A DNA stretch of 64,000 bases from Bradyrhizobium sp. BRP22. GTDB lineage: Bacteria > Pseudomonadota > Alphaproteobacteria > Rhizobiales > Xanthobacteraceae. The notes under the pieces are model-generated. The model made no database searches, was not told the origin of the DNA, and saw nothing but the letters and a program-made list of their open reading frames with translations. Where the stretch lies: the NCBI RefSeq assembly GCF_020194175.1, contig NZ_JADYVX010000022.1, positions 62,001 to 126,000 of the forward strand, written 5' to 3'. Each line of letters begins with the position of its first letter. The stretch's first letter is position 1. Shown one piece after another: positions 8,933-18,779 of this stretch. The translations under genes were made by a program, and so were the position numbers.

Positions 8933-10816
8933 CTACGCAGTCGCGCTCGCCGTCTTCCGCCGGGCCTCACGGCGCAGATAGGCGGCCAGGATGCCCAGCG
9001 CCGCCGGGGTCATCCCATCGATCCGACCCGCTTGGCCGACGGTCCGCGGCTGCGCAGCCTTCAGCTTGGCGCGCGCCTCGTTGGAGAGGCCGGGCACGTC
9101 ATCATAATCGACGCCAGTCAGGATCAATCCCTCATCGCGGCGGAAGGCATCGACGTCGGCGACCTGGCGCTTCAGATAGACGTCGTACTTTGCATCGATC
9201 TCCAGGTGAACGGCGACCGATGGCTCAATGGCCGATAGCTCCGGCCAGATGCCGCGCAGCGTCGACCACTCCACTTCTGGGTAGGACAGCAGCTCAAATG
9301 CCGAGCGACGGACGCCATCGCGGTTGAGCGCAAGCCCGTGCCTTGTGGCCTCGTTCGGCGTGATGGAAAGTGACCTAGTCAGCGCCCTCGCGGCATTCAG
9401 CGCCGCCATTTTCGCGATGTGGCGCCTGGCGCGGGCTTCGCCGACGCACCCCAACGCTATCCCCTTGTCCGTCAGCCGCTGATCGGCGTTGTCGGCCCGG
9501 AGCGTGAGCCGGTACTCGGCCCGCGAGGTGAACATCCGATAGGGCTCAGTGATCCCGCGCGTGACGAGGTCATCGATCATCACACCGAGATAGCCATCAG
9601 CGCGGTCGAAAACGATCGGATCAGCGCCGCCGGCGGAGAGCGCCGCGTTCAGGCCAGCGACAATCCCCTGCCCCGCCGCTTCCTCGTACCCGGTCGTGCC
9701 ATTGATCTGGCCAGCCAGGAACAGCCCCGGCAATCGCTTGGTCTCAAGCGTGGGTTCAAGCTCGCGCGGGTCGACATGGTCGTATTCGATCGCATAGCCC
9801 GGCCGGACCATCTTGACCCGCTCAAGACCTGGAATCGAGGCGAGGATCGCCAGCTGGACGTCCTCCGGGAGCGAGGTCGAGATGCCATTGGGATAGACCG
9901 TGTTGTCGTCGAGGCCTTCGGGCTCCAGAAAGATCTGGTGACCGTCGCGGTCCCCGAAGCGGACGATCTTGTCCTCGATCGAGGGGCAATAGCGCGGCCC
10001 GGTGCTCTTGATCTGGCCGGAATACATCGGCGAGCGATGCACATTGGCCCGGATCACCTCATGCGTTTCGGGCGTGGTGCGGGTGATCCCGCACTGGACC
10101 TGCGGCGTCGTGATCCGGTCCGTCATGGTAGAGAACGGCTCGGGCGGATCATCGCCGGGCTGCATTTCGACTGCGGACCAGTCGATCGTGGTGCTATCGA
10201 GCCGCGGCGGCGTCCCGGTCTTCAGCCGGCCAAGCGTAAAGCCCAGGCGCTCAAACGACACCGAAAGGCCCATGGCCGGCGCCTCACCGACTCGGCCGGC
10301 CGGCCAATTCTTCTCGCCGAGATGGATCAGGCCGCGCAAAAAAGTGCCGGTCGTGATCACGACGGCGCCGGCTGCCAGAACCCTCCCATCTCCGAGGCGG
10401 ATGCCGCTGAGGTGCCCATTGGAGGTCAGGAGATCATCGGCTTCGCCCTCGACCACGCTCAGATTGGCGGTATCGAGGATCGCAGCCTGCATGGCCGCAG
10501 CATAAAGCTTGCGATCGGCTTGAGCCCGCGGTCCGCGGACGGCGGGACCCTTGCGGCGGTTCAGCATCCGGAACTGAATGCCGCCGGCGTCGGCAATCCG
10601 ACCCATCAGACCGTCCAGCGCGTCAACTTCTCGGACCAGATGGCCCTTACCGAGTCCCCCGATCGCGGGATTGCAGGACATCGCGCCGATGGTCGAAAAG
10701 CGATGCGTCACCAGCGCCGTCTTCGCGCCCATCCGGGCAGCCGCGCCGGCGGCCTCGCAGCCGGCATGGCCGCCACCGATGACGATGACGTCGAATGAAA
10801 GCGATTGTGTAGACAT
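8933..10816 (-). CDS. mnmG: tRNA uridine-5-carboxymethylaminomethyl modification enzyme MnmG (GidA)
   Basis: FAD-dependent partner of MnmE; together they install the (carboxymethyl)aminomethyl group on U34 of certain tRNAs. The protein (627 aa) starts at the ATG giving MSTQSLSFDVIVIGGGHAGC, which contains the dinucleotide-binding motif GGGHAGCEAA. Other family segments are TGTFLRGLIHLG and the C-terminal helical domain used for tRNA and MnmE contact. A TTG two codons upstream is a less likely start. parS sites lie on both sides of the gene. Confidence 0.97.
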   Translation of the reverse strand: MSTQSLSFDVIVIGGGHAGCEAAGAAARMGAKTALVTHRFSTIGAMSCNPAIGGLGKGHLVREVDALDGLMGRIADAGGIQFRMLNRRKGPAVRGPRAQADRKLYAAAMQAAILDTANLSVVEGEADDLLTSNGHLSGIRLGDGRVLAAGAVVITTGTFLRGLIHLGEKNWPAGRVGEAPAMGLSVSFERLGFTLGRLKTGTPPRLDSTTIDWSAVEMQPGDDPPEPFSTMTDRITTPQVQCGITRTTPETHEVIRANVHRSPMYSGQIKSTGPRYCPSIEDKIVRFGDRDGHQIFLEPEGLDDNTVYPNGISTSLPEDVQLAILASIPGLERVKMVRPGYAIEYDHVDPRELEPTLETKRLPGLFLAGQINGTTGYEEAAGQGIVAGLNAALSAGGADPIVFDRADGYLGVMIDDLVTRGITEPYRMFTSRAEYRLTLRADNADQRLTDKGIALGCVGEARARRHIAKMAALNAARALTRSLSITPNEATRHGLALNRDGVRRSAFELLSYPEVEWSTLRGIWPELSAIEPSVAVHLEIDAKYDVYLKRQVADVDAFRRDEGLILTGVDYDDVPGLSNEARAKLKAAQPRTVGQAGRIDGMTPAALGILAAYLRREARRKTASATA

Positions 10817-10881
10817 GCTCAACTTCTAGCGCGGAGCGGTGAAAGTCGAAAGACAAGTTTCGCCGATCCAATCCCAATCCT

Positions 10882-10895
10882 GTTTCACGTGAAAC
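10882..10895. promoter_or_regulatory. parS: parS centromere site 3
   Basis: Perfect palindrome GTTTCACGTGAAAC between mnmG and mnmE, preceded by T as in the classical 16-bp parS. Confidence 0.93.
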
Positions 10896-10938
10896 GGGGT
10901 CGCGGACCTTACAAATCAAGCGAGCTACGCCGGATGAT

Positions 10939-10952
10939 GTTTCACGTGAAAC
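10939..10952. promoter_or_regulatory. parS: parS centromere site 4
   Basis: Perfect palindrome GTTTCACGTGAAAC, 57 bp from site 3 and in the same mnmG-mnmE gap. Confidence 0.93.
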
Positions 10953-11000
10953 GGCGAGCCCCGCTGGCCCAGTGGCCTATGCGGTTGCGGACTCAAAGGC

Positions 11001-12338
11001 CTACTTCCCGACGCAGAACTCCCGGAAGATCACGTCGAGGATGTCTTCGACGTCCACGCGCCCAAGAAGCCGCCCGAGGCTATAGATCGCGCTCCGCAGT
11101 TCCTCTGCAGCGAGTTCTTCACCCGCCCCGACCACCGCGATCGCCCGCTGCAGCGAATCGGCCGTCTCCTGCAACAGCTTGCGTTGACGCGTCCGGGTGA
11201 TCAGGCCGCCTTCGCCGGACCCAAAATAATCATGGGCGAAGCGGACCAGGGCCGCGATCAGTTCCGGGATGCCTTCCCCGGTTCGGGCCGAAATCCTGAA
11301 GATCCCCGTCGCTCGTCCCGATACAGCCGGCCGATCCTCAGCCGCTGAACTGATGTCGATCTTGTTCCGTACCGCCCAGACCGGCGCCGATCCCTCGTGC
11401 GAAATCGCCAGCCCTTTACCATCGGTTAACCACAATACCAGGTCGGCTTCCTCGGCACGGGCGCGGGCGCGGCGCACTCCCTCCTGTTCGACGGGATCGT
11501 CGGTTTCGCGGATGCCGGCGGTGTCGATCACCGTTACTGGATAGCCGTCGAGATCGAGCTGCACTTCAATGACATCACGCGTGGTGCCGGCATGGGGCGA
11601 AACGATCGCAACGTCGCGCCGGGCGAGCTGGTTGATCAAAGTCGACTTGCCGACATTCGGCGGGCCCGCGATCGCGACCACCAGGCCGTCGCGGAGCCGT
11701 TCGCTCTGCGCCTGGGCGGCCAGCACTCGCTGAATCTCGACCAACAGCGCTTTGACCTTCCCGAGAGCCGGCGTAATCAGTTCGGCTGGCACGTCGCCCT
11801 CGTCGGAAAAATCGATGCCGGCCTCGATCAGCGCGGACGCTTCGATGATCTGTGCGCGCCAATCGCGGGCGCGATCGCCGAGCAGGCCCTTCAACTGGCG
11901 CAGCGCCTGACGCCGCTGGCGATCGGTGTCGGCATGAATGAGATCGTCGAGCCCTTCGGCCTCGGTCAGATCGAGCTTGCCATTCTCGAAGGCGCGGCGG
12001 GTGAATTCGCCGGCCTCGGCGGGCCGAACGTTGTCCAGGCCGGCGAGCGCATTGAACAACGCACCGAGCACCGCACGTCCACCATGGACATGAAACTCGG
12101 CGACGTCTTCGCCCGTGGCGCTCGCGGGCGCGGGAAACCAGAGGACCACCGCGTCGTCGATCGGCTGGCCACGGGCATCCTGCAGCAGCACCCTGGCCGC
12201 CATCCGCGGCGCTGGAATCTTGCCGGCCAGCTTCACCAATGCCGGACCAGCCCCCGGTCCTGACACCCTGACAATGGCGATCGCACTTGGCGGCCGTCCC
12301 GAGGAAAGAGCAAAGATAGTCTGGTCGCGTGGATGCAT
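11001..12338 (-). CDS. mnmE: tRNA modification GTPase MnmE (TrmE)
   Basis: Works with MnmG on wobble-uridine modification. The 445-residue protein begins with the folate-binding N-terminal domain (TIFALSSGRPPSAIAIVRVSG). It has a GTPase domain inserted in the helical domain, with G1 GPPNVGKST and a DTAG G3 motif (IDTAGIRET), and ends in the catalytic CVGK cysteine tail (REFCVGK). All key residues are present. The intergenic stretch downstream of it holds two parS sites. Confidence 0.97.
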   Translation of the reverse strand: MHPRDQTIFALSSGRPPSAIAIVRVSGPGAGPALVKLAGKIPAPRMAARVLLQDARGQPIDDAVVLWFPAPASATGEDVAEFHVHGGRAVLGALFNALAGLDNVRPAEAGEFTRRAFENGKLDLTEAEGLDDLIHADTDRQRRQALRQLKGLLGDRARDWRAQIIEASALIEAGIDFSDEGDVPAELITPALGKVKALLVEIQRVLAAQAQSERLRDGLVVAIAGPPNVGKSTLINQLARRDVAIVSPHAGTTRDVIEVQLDLDGYPVTVIDTAGIRETDDPVEQEGVRRARARAEEADLVLWLTDGKGLAISHEGSAPVWAVRNKIDISSAAEDRPAVSGRATGIFRISARTGEGIPELIAALVRFAHDYFGSGEGGLITRTRQRKLLQETADSLQRAIAVVGAGEELAAEELRSAIYSLGRLLGRVDVEDILDVIFREFCVGK

Positions 12339-12431
12339 CGCCTATTTGTTAGCGAACCAGCAGGAAGGCAACGCTGAATTAGCGCACCCTGACGCTAATG
12401 CCTTTTATTGCAGCGCAATATGAAGGTACCT

Positions 12432-12465
12432 TATCGCAGCAATTGTGCAGCAATTTGCTGCGATA
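12432..12465. repeat. Dyad in the rho-mnmE gap
   Basis: Perfect 11-bp inverted repeat TATCGCAGCAA / TTGCTGCGATA with a 12-base loop. It sits in an unusually AT-rich 302-bp gap (12339-12640) that holds no gene. There is no T-run on either side, so it looks more like a protein-binding site than a terminator. Confidence 0.55.
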
Positions 12466-12562
12466 TCCGCAACGGGCCAACCCAATCAGGTCTTCGCGTG
12501 TCGATAGAATACTCTACCTATCAAACACTTAGACTAACCGCGACATCCTAAATCGATATAGC

Positions 12563-12615
12563 TTATGCTGCAGCTAGGTCGCAGCATAAACTACGCTTAT
12601 TGCATCGCAGCATAA
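12563..12615. repeat. Second dyad plus a third repeat of its arm in the rho-mnmE gap
   Basis: Perfect 9-bp inverted repeat TTATGCTGC / GCAGCATAA (12563-12571 and 12581-12589) with a 9-base spacer. The right arm recurs exactly at 12607-12615, 26 bp further on. The arms share the GCAGCA core with the dyad at 12432-12465, suggesting one binding protein with several sites. Confidence 0.5.
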
Positions 12616-12640
12616 TTACTGGGCTGTCTCCGATCCCCGC

Positions 12641-13906
<1,266 letters not shown>

Positions 13907-14167
13907 GGGGGTGGTCCTGTGGAGCATTTTTTTAGAGAAGGGTCTTGCGAGGTGGCTTTGAGAAAAAGCGGACGCAAAAATGAAGGTCCGCAGGTCTAAG
14001 CAAGGAAAGCGCCGGTGGGGCTTCAAACCTGATGTGGCGGCCGGCCCGTTGATGGAACCGGAACGCGATCACATCCGCCTGCGTGGGGTGGGATTGAGAC
14101 AAATATAGAAAATCGCTTTGCGCTCCGCAAGAAGGACTGAAGCCTGATTCGTGGGCAAACGGCTTGC

Positions 14168-14590
14168 CTAGAACGGCTTGACCACCACCAGGATCACGAT
14201 CGCGATCATCAGGACCGTCGGTACCTCATTGATAATCCGATAAAATCTTTGGCTCCGGGTATTCCGGTCGGCGGCGAAATCCTTCATCCAGCGGGCAAAA
14301 AAGCCGTGGACACCGGAGAGCACGAGCACCAGCAGCAGCTTGCCGTGCAGCCAGCCGGAGCTGAACCAGTGACCGGCCCAGGCCAGGTACAGGCCGGCGA
14401 GCCAGGTGATGATCATCGCCGGATTGATGATCGCCCTCAAAAGGCGCCGTTCCATCACCTTGAAGGTCTCGGACTGCGTCGAACCCTTCTCGGCCGCGCA
14501 ATGATAGACGAACAGCCGCGGCAGATAGAGCATGCCGGCCATCCAGGAGATGACCGCAATGATGTGCAGCGCCTTGATCCACTCGTACAT
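14168..14590 (-). CDS. hemJ: Protoporphyrinogen IX oxidase HemJ-type membrane protein
   Basis: The HemJ family (UPF0093) oxidises protoporphyrinogen IX to protoporphyrin IX in the inner membrane during haem synthesis. The 140-residue protein has four predicted membrane segments and the conserved opening MYEWIKALHIIAVISWMAGM, which carries the family histidine (His9), with WLHGKLLLVLVLSGVHGF in the middle. It is the last minus-strand gene before the candidate origin. In several relatives hemE lies between this gene and the origin; here it does not. Confidence 0.9.
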   Translation of the reverse strand: MYEWIKALHIIAVISWMAGMLYLPRLFVYHCAAEKGSTQSETFKVMERRLLRAIINPAMIITWLAGLYLAWAGHWFSSGWLHGKLLLVLVLSGVHGFFARWMKDFAADRNTRSQRFYRIINEVPTVLMIAIVILVVVKPF

Positions 14591-15038
14591 CGTGATTGCT
14601 GAGCTCCTCGGAACATCTCGGGCAGCATCACCGTTCTCAGGGAGGGCCAGCCAGCGAGGTCACGGATACATATCCGCAAGCTCCGCTCTCTTAAAACCAA
14701 TTAATTTTAGAATCTTAGGTTTGAGTCTAGGTGGCCGTGGATTTGACTCATGCAATGCGATCCCGCCGTTCTCGAGCGCTTGTTCACACCGCTCAACAAT
14801 TCCGCCTCTGCCGTCGCTCAGCGAAATATCGTCCAGCGCCTCAAGCGTTTGCCGGATTCTTTGGCCAGCTTATCAAGAGACAAGTTCACATATTCTCACT
14901 ATCATGCCAGCAACGCGGCGGACTTGTCCTCGCAAGAGGCGCTGTGAAGAAAAGGTTTAGATATCCCTAAGGCGGCGATCTCGCGCCGATAGTTGTAGGC
15001 AACCTCCACAGGGATTCACAGGATAGGCAGAGGTTCTG
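14591..15038. other. oriC: Candidate chromosomal replication origin (oriC)
   Basis: This 448-bp gene-free stretch lies where gene direction diverges, between hemJ (left, minus) and the RP001/PPSR gene (right, plus). That gene flanks the Caulobacter and Rickettsia origins. It holds an AT-rich run (about 14688-14729) and five GANTC methylation sites (14710, 14723, 14745, 14855, 15013). It also holds DnaA-box-like TTGTTCACA (14780-14788) and TGTGAAGAA (14943-14951), each one mismatch from TTATNCACA, plus further TTCACA at 14885 and 15015. CACAGG occurs twice, 10 bp apart (15007 and 15017). parS sites lie 4-6 kb away. No perfect DnaA box is present, so function is inferred from location and motif density. 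Confidence 0.65.
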
Positions 15039-15878
15039 GTGCCCACATCAGGCAATTACTTTCACCTGCATCTGGTGTCGGACTCAACCGGCGAGACGCT
15101 GATCACAGTGGCGCGCGCGGTGGCCGCGCAATACGCCAATGTCTCGCCGGTCGAACACGTCTATCCGCTGGTGCGCAGCCAGAAGCAGCTCGACCGCGTG
15201 CTCGATGAAATCGAGGAGTCGCCCGGGATCGTGTTGTTCACGCTGCTCGAGAAGGATCTCGTCAGCCGGCTGGAAGCGAAGTGCAGGGAGATCAACGTTC
15301 CGAGCCTGTCGATCATCGGCCCGGTGATGCAACTGTTCGAGGCGTATCTGGGTGCGGCTACCTCTGGCCGGGTCGGCGCGCAGCACGTGCTGAACGCGGA
15401 ATATTTCAAGCGCATCGACGCGCTGAACTACACCATGATGCATGACGACGGCCAGCATGTCGAAGGCCTGGAGGAGGCCGATGTCGTCCTGGTCGGCGTG
15501 TCCCGCACTTCGAAGACGCCGACCTCGATCTATCTCGCCAACCGCGGCATCCGCACCGCGAATGTGCCGCTGGTGCCCGGCATTCCGCTGCCGCATCAAC
15601 TGGAGCACCTCAAGAAGCCGCTGGTGGTCAGCCTTCATGCGACGCCGGAGCGCCTGATCCAGGTCCGGCAGAACAGGCTCTTGAGCATGGGCGCCGCTTC
15701 CGGCAATGACGAATATATCGACAAGCAGGCGGTCGCCGACGAAGTTGCGTTCGCGCGCCGTCTGAGCGCAAAATTCAATTGGGCGCTGCTGGACGTCACG
15801 CGCCGCTCGATCGAAGAGACCGCGGCAGCGGTGATGAAGCTCTATAACGACCGCCAGCGGCAGCGACCGCTGGAGTGA
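15039..15878 (+). CDS. Pyruvate, phosphate dikinase regulatory protein / PEP synthase regulator (DUF299)
   Basis: Bifunctional kinase-pyrophosphorylase family that switches pyruvate-phosphate dikinase or PEP synthase off and on by ADP-dependent phosphorylation. The 279-residue product has the P-loop GVSRTSKTPTSIYLANRG near residues 152-169 and the opening FHLHLVSDSTGETL. It starts at a GTG preceded by GCAGAGG. The gene is the homologue of Rickettsia RP001, a known neighbour of alphaproteobacterial origins. Which of the two targets it controls cannot be decided here. Confidence 0.93.
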   Translation: MPTSGNYFHLHLVSDSTGETLITVARAVAAQYANVSPVEHVYPLVRSQKQLDRVLDEIEESPGIVLFTLLEKDLVSRLEAKCREINVPSLSIIGPVMQLFEAYLGAATSGRVGAQHVLNAEYFKRIDALNYTMMHDDGQHVEGLEEADVVLVGVSRTSKTPTSIYLANRGIRTANVPLVPGIPLPHQLEHLKKPLVVSLHATPERLIQVRQNRLLSMGAASGNDEYIDKQAVADEVAFARRLSAKFNWALLDVTRRSIEETAAAVMKLYNDRQRQRPLE

Positions 15879-15882
15879 TTCG

Positions 15883-16497
15883 GTGGCGATGACGATCTGG
15901 CGCGGAAAAGATCCACTGGTTCTTGCTTCACAAAGCAGCGCGCGAAAGATGCTGCTGGCCAATGCGGGGCTTGCGTTCGAGGCGCTGCCGGCGGACATCG
16001 ACGAACGGGCGATCCAGGAACATTCGGGCCTTTCGGCGCCGGCGGAAATCGCTTCACGGCTGGCACGCGAGAAGGCCCTGTTTGTTTCCGCGCAACGGCC
16101 GCGACGATTCGTCATCGGCGCCGACCAGACACTGGCGCTTCACGACAGGCTGTTCAGCAAGCCTACAAGCCGCGACCAGGCGGCTCGACAATTGCGTGCG
16201 CTCGCAGGCCGTGTTCACGAACTGCATTCCGCCGTCGCCGTTGCCCGTGACGGCAAGATCCTGTTTGCCGACACCAGCGTGGCACGCATGTCCATGCGTC
16301 CGCTCAGTGAGGACGAGATCGACGCCTATCTCGACCAGGCTGGCGAGGCCGTGACCACCAGCGTCGGCGCCTATCAGCTCGAGGGCCTCGGCGCACATCT
16401 GTTCGAGCGCATCGACGGCGACCATTTCACCATCCTCGGCCTGCCGCTATTGTCCCTGCTCGCTTTCCTGCGTAGCGAGAATTTGCTGGCAATCTGA
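15883..16497 (+). CDS. maf: Maf family nucleoside triphosphate pyrophosphatase
   Basis: Hydrolyses dTTP/UTP or modified nucleotides to the monophosphate. The 204-residue protein has the family opening LVLASQSSARKMLLANAGL and the catalytic region FVIGADQTLALHDR. The GTG at 15883 is favoured because GGAG ends seven bases before it; an ATG two codons later is the alternative. It is four bases downstream of the PPSR gene, so the two are probably co-transcribed. Confidence 0.93.
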   Translation: MAMTIWRGKDPLVLASQSSARKMLLANAGLAFEALPADIDERAIQEHSGLSAPAEIASRLAREKALFVSAQRPRRFVIGADQTLALHDRLFSKPTSRDQAARQLRALAGRVHELHSAVAVARDGKILFADTSVARMSMRPLSEDEIDAYLDQAGEAVTTSVGAYQLEGLGAHLFERIDGDHFTILGLPLLSLLAFLRSENLLAI

Positions 16498-16522
16498 CAC
16501 CTTTCCAAGCGATGACTGAAAG

Positions 16523-17122
16523 ATGCTGATCCTGGGACTGACCGGCTCGATCGGGATGGGGAAATCCACCACCGCGAAACTGTTCGCGGAAGCCGGTGTT
16601 CCCGTCTATGACGCTGACGCGACCGTGCACAAACTCTACGAAGGCGAAGCGGCGGCCGCGATCGAAGCCGCCTTCCCCGGCACCACCGCCAATGGCAAGG
16701 TGGATCGCGCCAAGCTTTCCGCACGCGTGGTCCACGACCCCGCCGCCATGAAACAGTTGGAGCAGATCGTTCATCCGATGCTCGGTGCTTCCCGGAAGAA
16801 ATTCTTCGAAGACGCGGAAGCCTCCGGCGCGCCTGTCGTGGTCGTCGACGTGCCCCTGTTGTTCGAGACGGGCGGCGAGAAACGTGTCGATGCGGTGGTC
16901 GTCGTGACCACCTCGCCGGAAATCCAGCGCGAGCGGGTGCTGGCACGCGGGACCATGGACGACGAAAAGCTCGATGCCATCCTGGCGCGCCAATTGCCCG
17001 ACGCCGAGAAACGCAAGCGGGCGGATTTCGTGGTGGATACCTCACATGGCCTTGATCCGGTGCGCGCGCAAATCAAGGACATTCTGGCTGAGGTGGTTAA
17101 GATGCCGAAGCGGCGAATCTGA
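16523..17122 (+). CDS. coaE: Dephospho-CoA kinase
   Basis: Last step of coenzyme A synthesis: phosphorylates the 3'-hydroxyl of dephospho-CoA. The 199-residue protein starts MLILGLTGSIGMGKSTTAKL, with the P-loop GSIGMGKST at residues 8-16, and contains VDVPLLFETGGEKRVDAVVVV in the middle. It follows maf by 25 bp. In Caulobacter aroE stands between maf and coaE; it is absent here. Confidence 0.96.
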   Translation: MLILGLTGSIGMGKSTTAKLFAEAGVPVYDADATVHKLYEGEAAAAIEAAFPGTTANGKVDRAKLSARVVHDPAAMKQLEQIVHPMLGASRKKFFEDAEASGAPVVVVDVPLLFETGGEKRVDAVVVVTTSPEIQRERVLARGTMDDEKLDAILARQLPDAEKRKRADFVVDTSHGLDPVRAQIKDILAEVVKMPKRRI

Positions 17123-17153
17123 TTCGCCTGGTACTTTCCGGTCCTAGAAATCC

Positions 17154-17864
17154 ATGCGCGAAATCGTTCTCGATACCGAAACCACCGGCCTTGATCCCCT
17201 GCGCGGCGATCGGCTGGTCGAGATCGGCTGCATCGAGATCTTCAACCGCATGCCGACGGGGCAGACCTACCACGTCTACATCAATCCTGAGCGGGACATG
17301 CCGGCGGAGGCCTTTGCCGTTCACGGCCTCTCGACCGAATTTCTGGCCGGCAAGCCGCTGTTTTCAGAAGTGGTCGACGAATTCCTGGCATTCATCGCCG
17401 ATGCGCCACTGGTGATCCACAACGCCTCGTTCGACATCAGCTTCATCAATGCCGAGCTCGAGCGGATCAAGCGGCCTGTGATCATCAAGGATCGGCTGGT
17501 CGACACCCTGCTGCTGGCACGCCGGAAGCATCCCGGCGTCTCGAACCGGCTCGACGATCTCTGCTCGCGCTATTCGATCGATAATTCCCGCCGCACCAAG
17601 CACGGCGCGTTGCTCGATGCCGAGCTCCTGGCGGAGGTCTATATCGACCTGATCGGGGCGAGGCAGTCGCAGCTCGTCCTGGCCTCGGAAGTCACGATCG
17701 CCCAGGTCGGCCAGGGCGATATGCCGCGGCGGCAGCGTGAGATTCCGCTGGCGCCGCGGGTGACCGACACAGAACGCGAAGCGCATCGCGCCTTCATCGC
17801 CACGCTCGGCGACAAGCCGATCTGGAACGATTATCTACCGGCGATGGCAGAAGCTGCAGAGTAG
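17154..17864 (+). CDS. dnaQ: DNA polymerase III epsilon subunit (3'-5' proofreading exonuclease)
   Basis: Removes misincorporated bases during replication. The 236-residue protein has exonuclease motif I VLDTETTGLDP at residues 5-15, motif II around VIHNASFDISF, and motif III HGALLDAELLAEVY, giving the DEDDh set of acidic and histidine residues. It lies 31 bp after coaE, and the cluster reads away from the candidate origin. Confidence 0.97.
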   Translation: MREIVLDTETTGLDPLRGDRLVEIGCIEIFNRMPTGQTYHVYINPERDMPAEAFAVHGLSTEFLAGKPLFSEVVDEFLAFIADAPLVIHNASFDISFINAELERIKRPVIIKDRLVDTLLLARRKHPGVSNRLDDLCSRYSIDNSRRTKHGALLDAELLAEVYIDLIGARQSQLVLASEVTIAQVGQGDMPRRQREIPLAPRVTDTEREAHRAFIATLGDKPIWNDYLPAMAEAAE

Positions 17865-17867
17865 GAT

Positions 17868-18362
17868 TTAGCTCGGTTTCGCACCGGACGCCTGGGTAGC
17901 CTGTGCTGCCGCCTGCCGTTCCATGTTCTGGCGATACAGGCCAACGAAGTCGACGGGATCCAGCATCAAGGGCGGGAAGCCGCCGTCGCGCACGGCGGTG
18001 GCGATGATCTCGCGCGCGAACGGGAACAACAGCCGCGGGCACTCGATCATCACCAGCGGATGCAGGTTTTCCTGCGGCACGTTCACGATCCGGAACACGC
18101 CAGCATATTGCAGGTCGAAGCTGAACATCACCTTGCCGGCAGTCTCGGCCTTGCCGTCGACCGAAAGCGTCACCTCATATTCGCTCTCGGAGAGGTTTTT
18201 GGCCGAAACATTGATCTGAATGTTGATCGCCGGTTGCTGCTGCTGTGGCCCAAGGGAGGTCGGCGCGTTCGGGTTCTCGAACGACAGGTCCTTGGTGTAT
18301 TGCGCCAGCACGTTGAGCTGGGGCGGGGCCTGCTCGGGGGGTGCGCCGTTGCCGTTGGTCAT
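17868..18362 (-). CDS. secB: Protein-export chaperone SecB
   Basis: Cytosolic tetrameric chaperone that holds preproteins unfolded and passes them to SecA. The 164-residue protein has the SecB core (NVLAQYTKDLSFENPNAP, then INIQINVSAKNL and a segment with FPFAREIIATAVRDGGFPP). The N- and C-terminal extensions are rich in Pro, Gln and Ala as in relatives. It converges on dnaQ with only 3 bp between stops. Confidence 0.95.
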   Translation of the reverse strand: MTNGNGAPPEQAPPQLNVLAQYTKDLSFENPNAPTSLGPQQQQPAINIQINVSAKNLSESEYEVTLSVDGKAETAGKVMFSFDLQYAGVFRIVNVPQENLHPLVMIECPRLLFPFAREIIATAVRDGGFPPLMLDPVDFVGLYRQNMERQAAAQATQASGAKPS

Positions 18363-18779
18363 GGGAAGCTCTCCTGAGCACTGGCGATCGGAGACGGTCT
18401 GACGTCCGAGGCCGCAGTTAAGGTTTTGGAAATGCTGGTGCCGGGCGAGTGGCTATCATAGCCCCACACTGCTCCACAAGGCGACAGTCCTTCATTGGCC
18501 AAACCTTCGCCGGTTTGCTGCCGAGATCGGCCATCGCGGTCGAAAGGCCGCAGCATTTGATACGTAAATGTTTGAAGATGCGTGATTTCCGGGCATCATC
18601 GGATTTCCCCTCGCGGCCAAAACGCGCTAGAATGACCGCGCCAAAACGCGCCATTGGCCGAGCGGAGTTTCGTGCCTACATGCTGCGGACTGAATTGGCG
18701 AGGTAATCTCCGCCGTTCCCAGAGCGGAACGCCCGCCGGGGCGGACCGTTGCCAGTGCAGATCAGAAAGCGAACACGAC
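18363..18779. other. Gene-free gap between secB and the Tim44-like gene
   Basis: The gap separates divergent genes, so it should hold both promoters. I see no repeat copy, tRNA or convincing small gene, and no clear promoter that I would defend. Confidence 0.5.

Noticed and set aside
9419..10798. 459-codon frame antisense to mnmG
   Set aside because: Shadow of mnmG in GC-rich DNA without start context or motif.
14697..14712. CtrA binding site (TTAA, seven bases, TTAA) in the candidate origin
   Set aside because: The two TTAA halves are separated by six bases, not seven, and the adjoining base does not fit the consensus.
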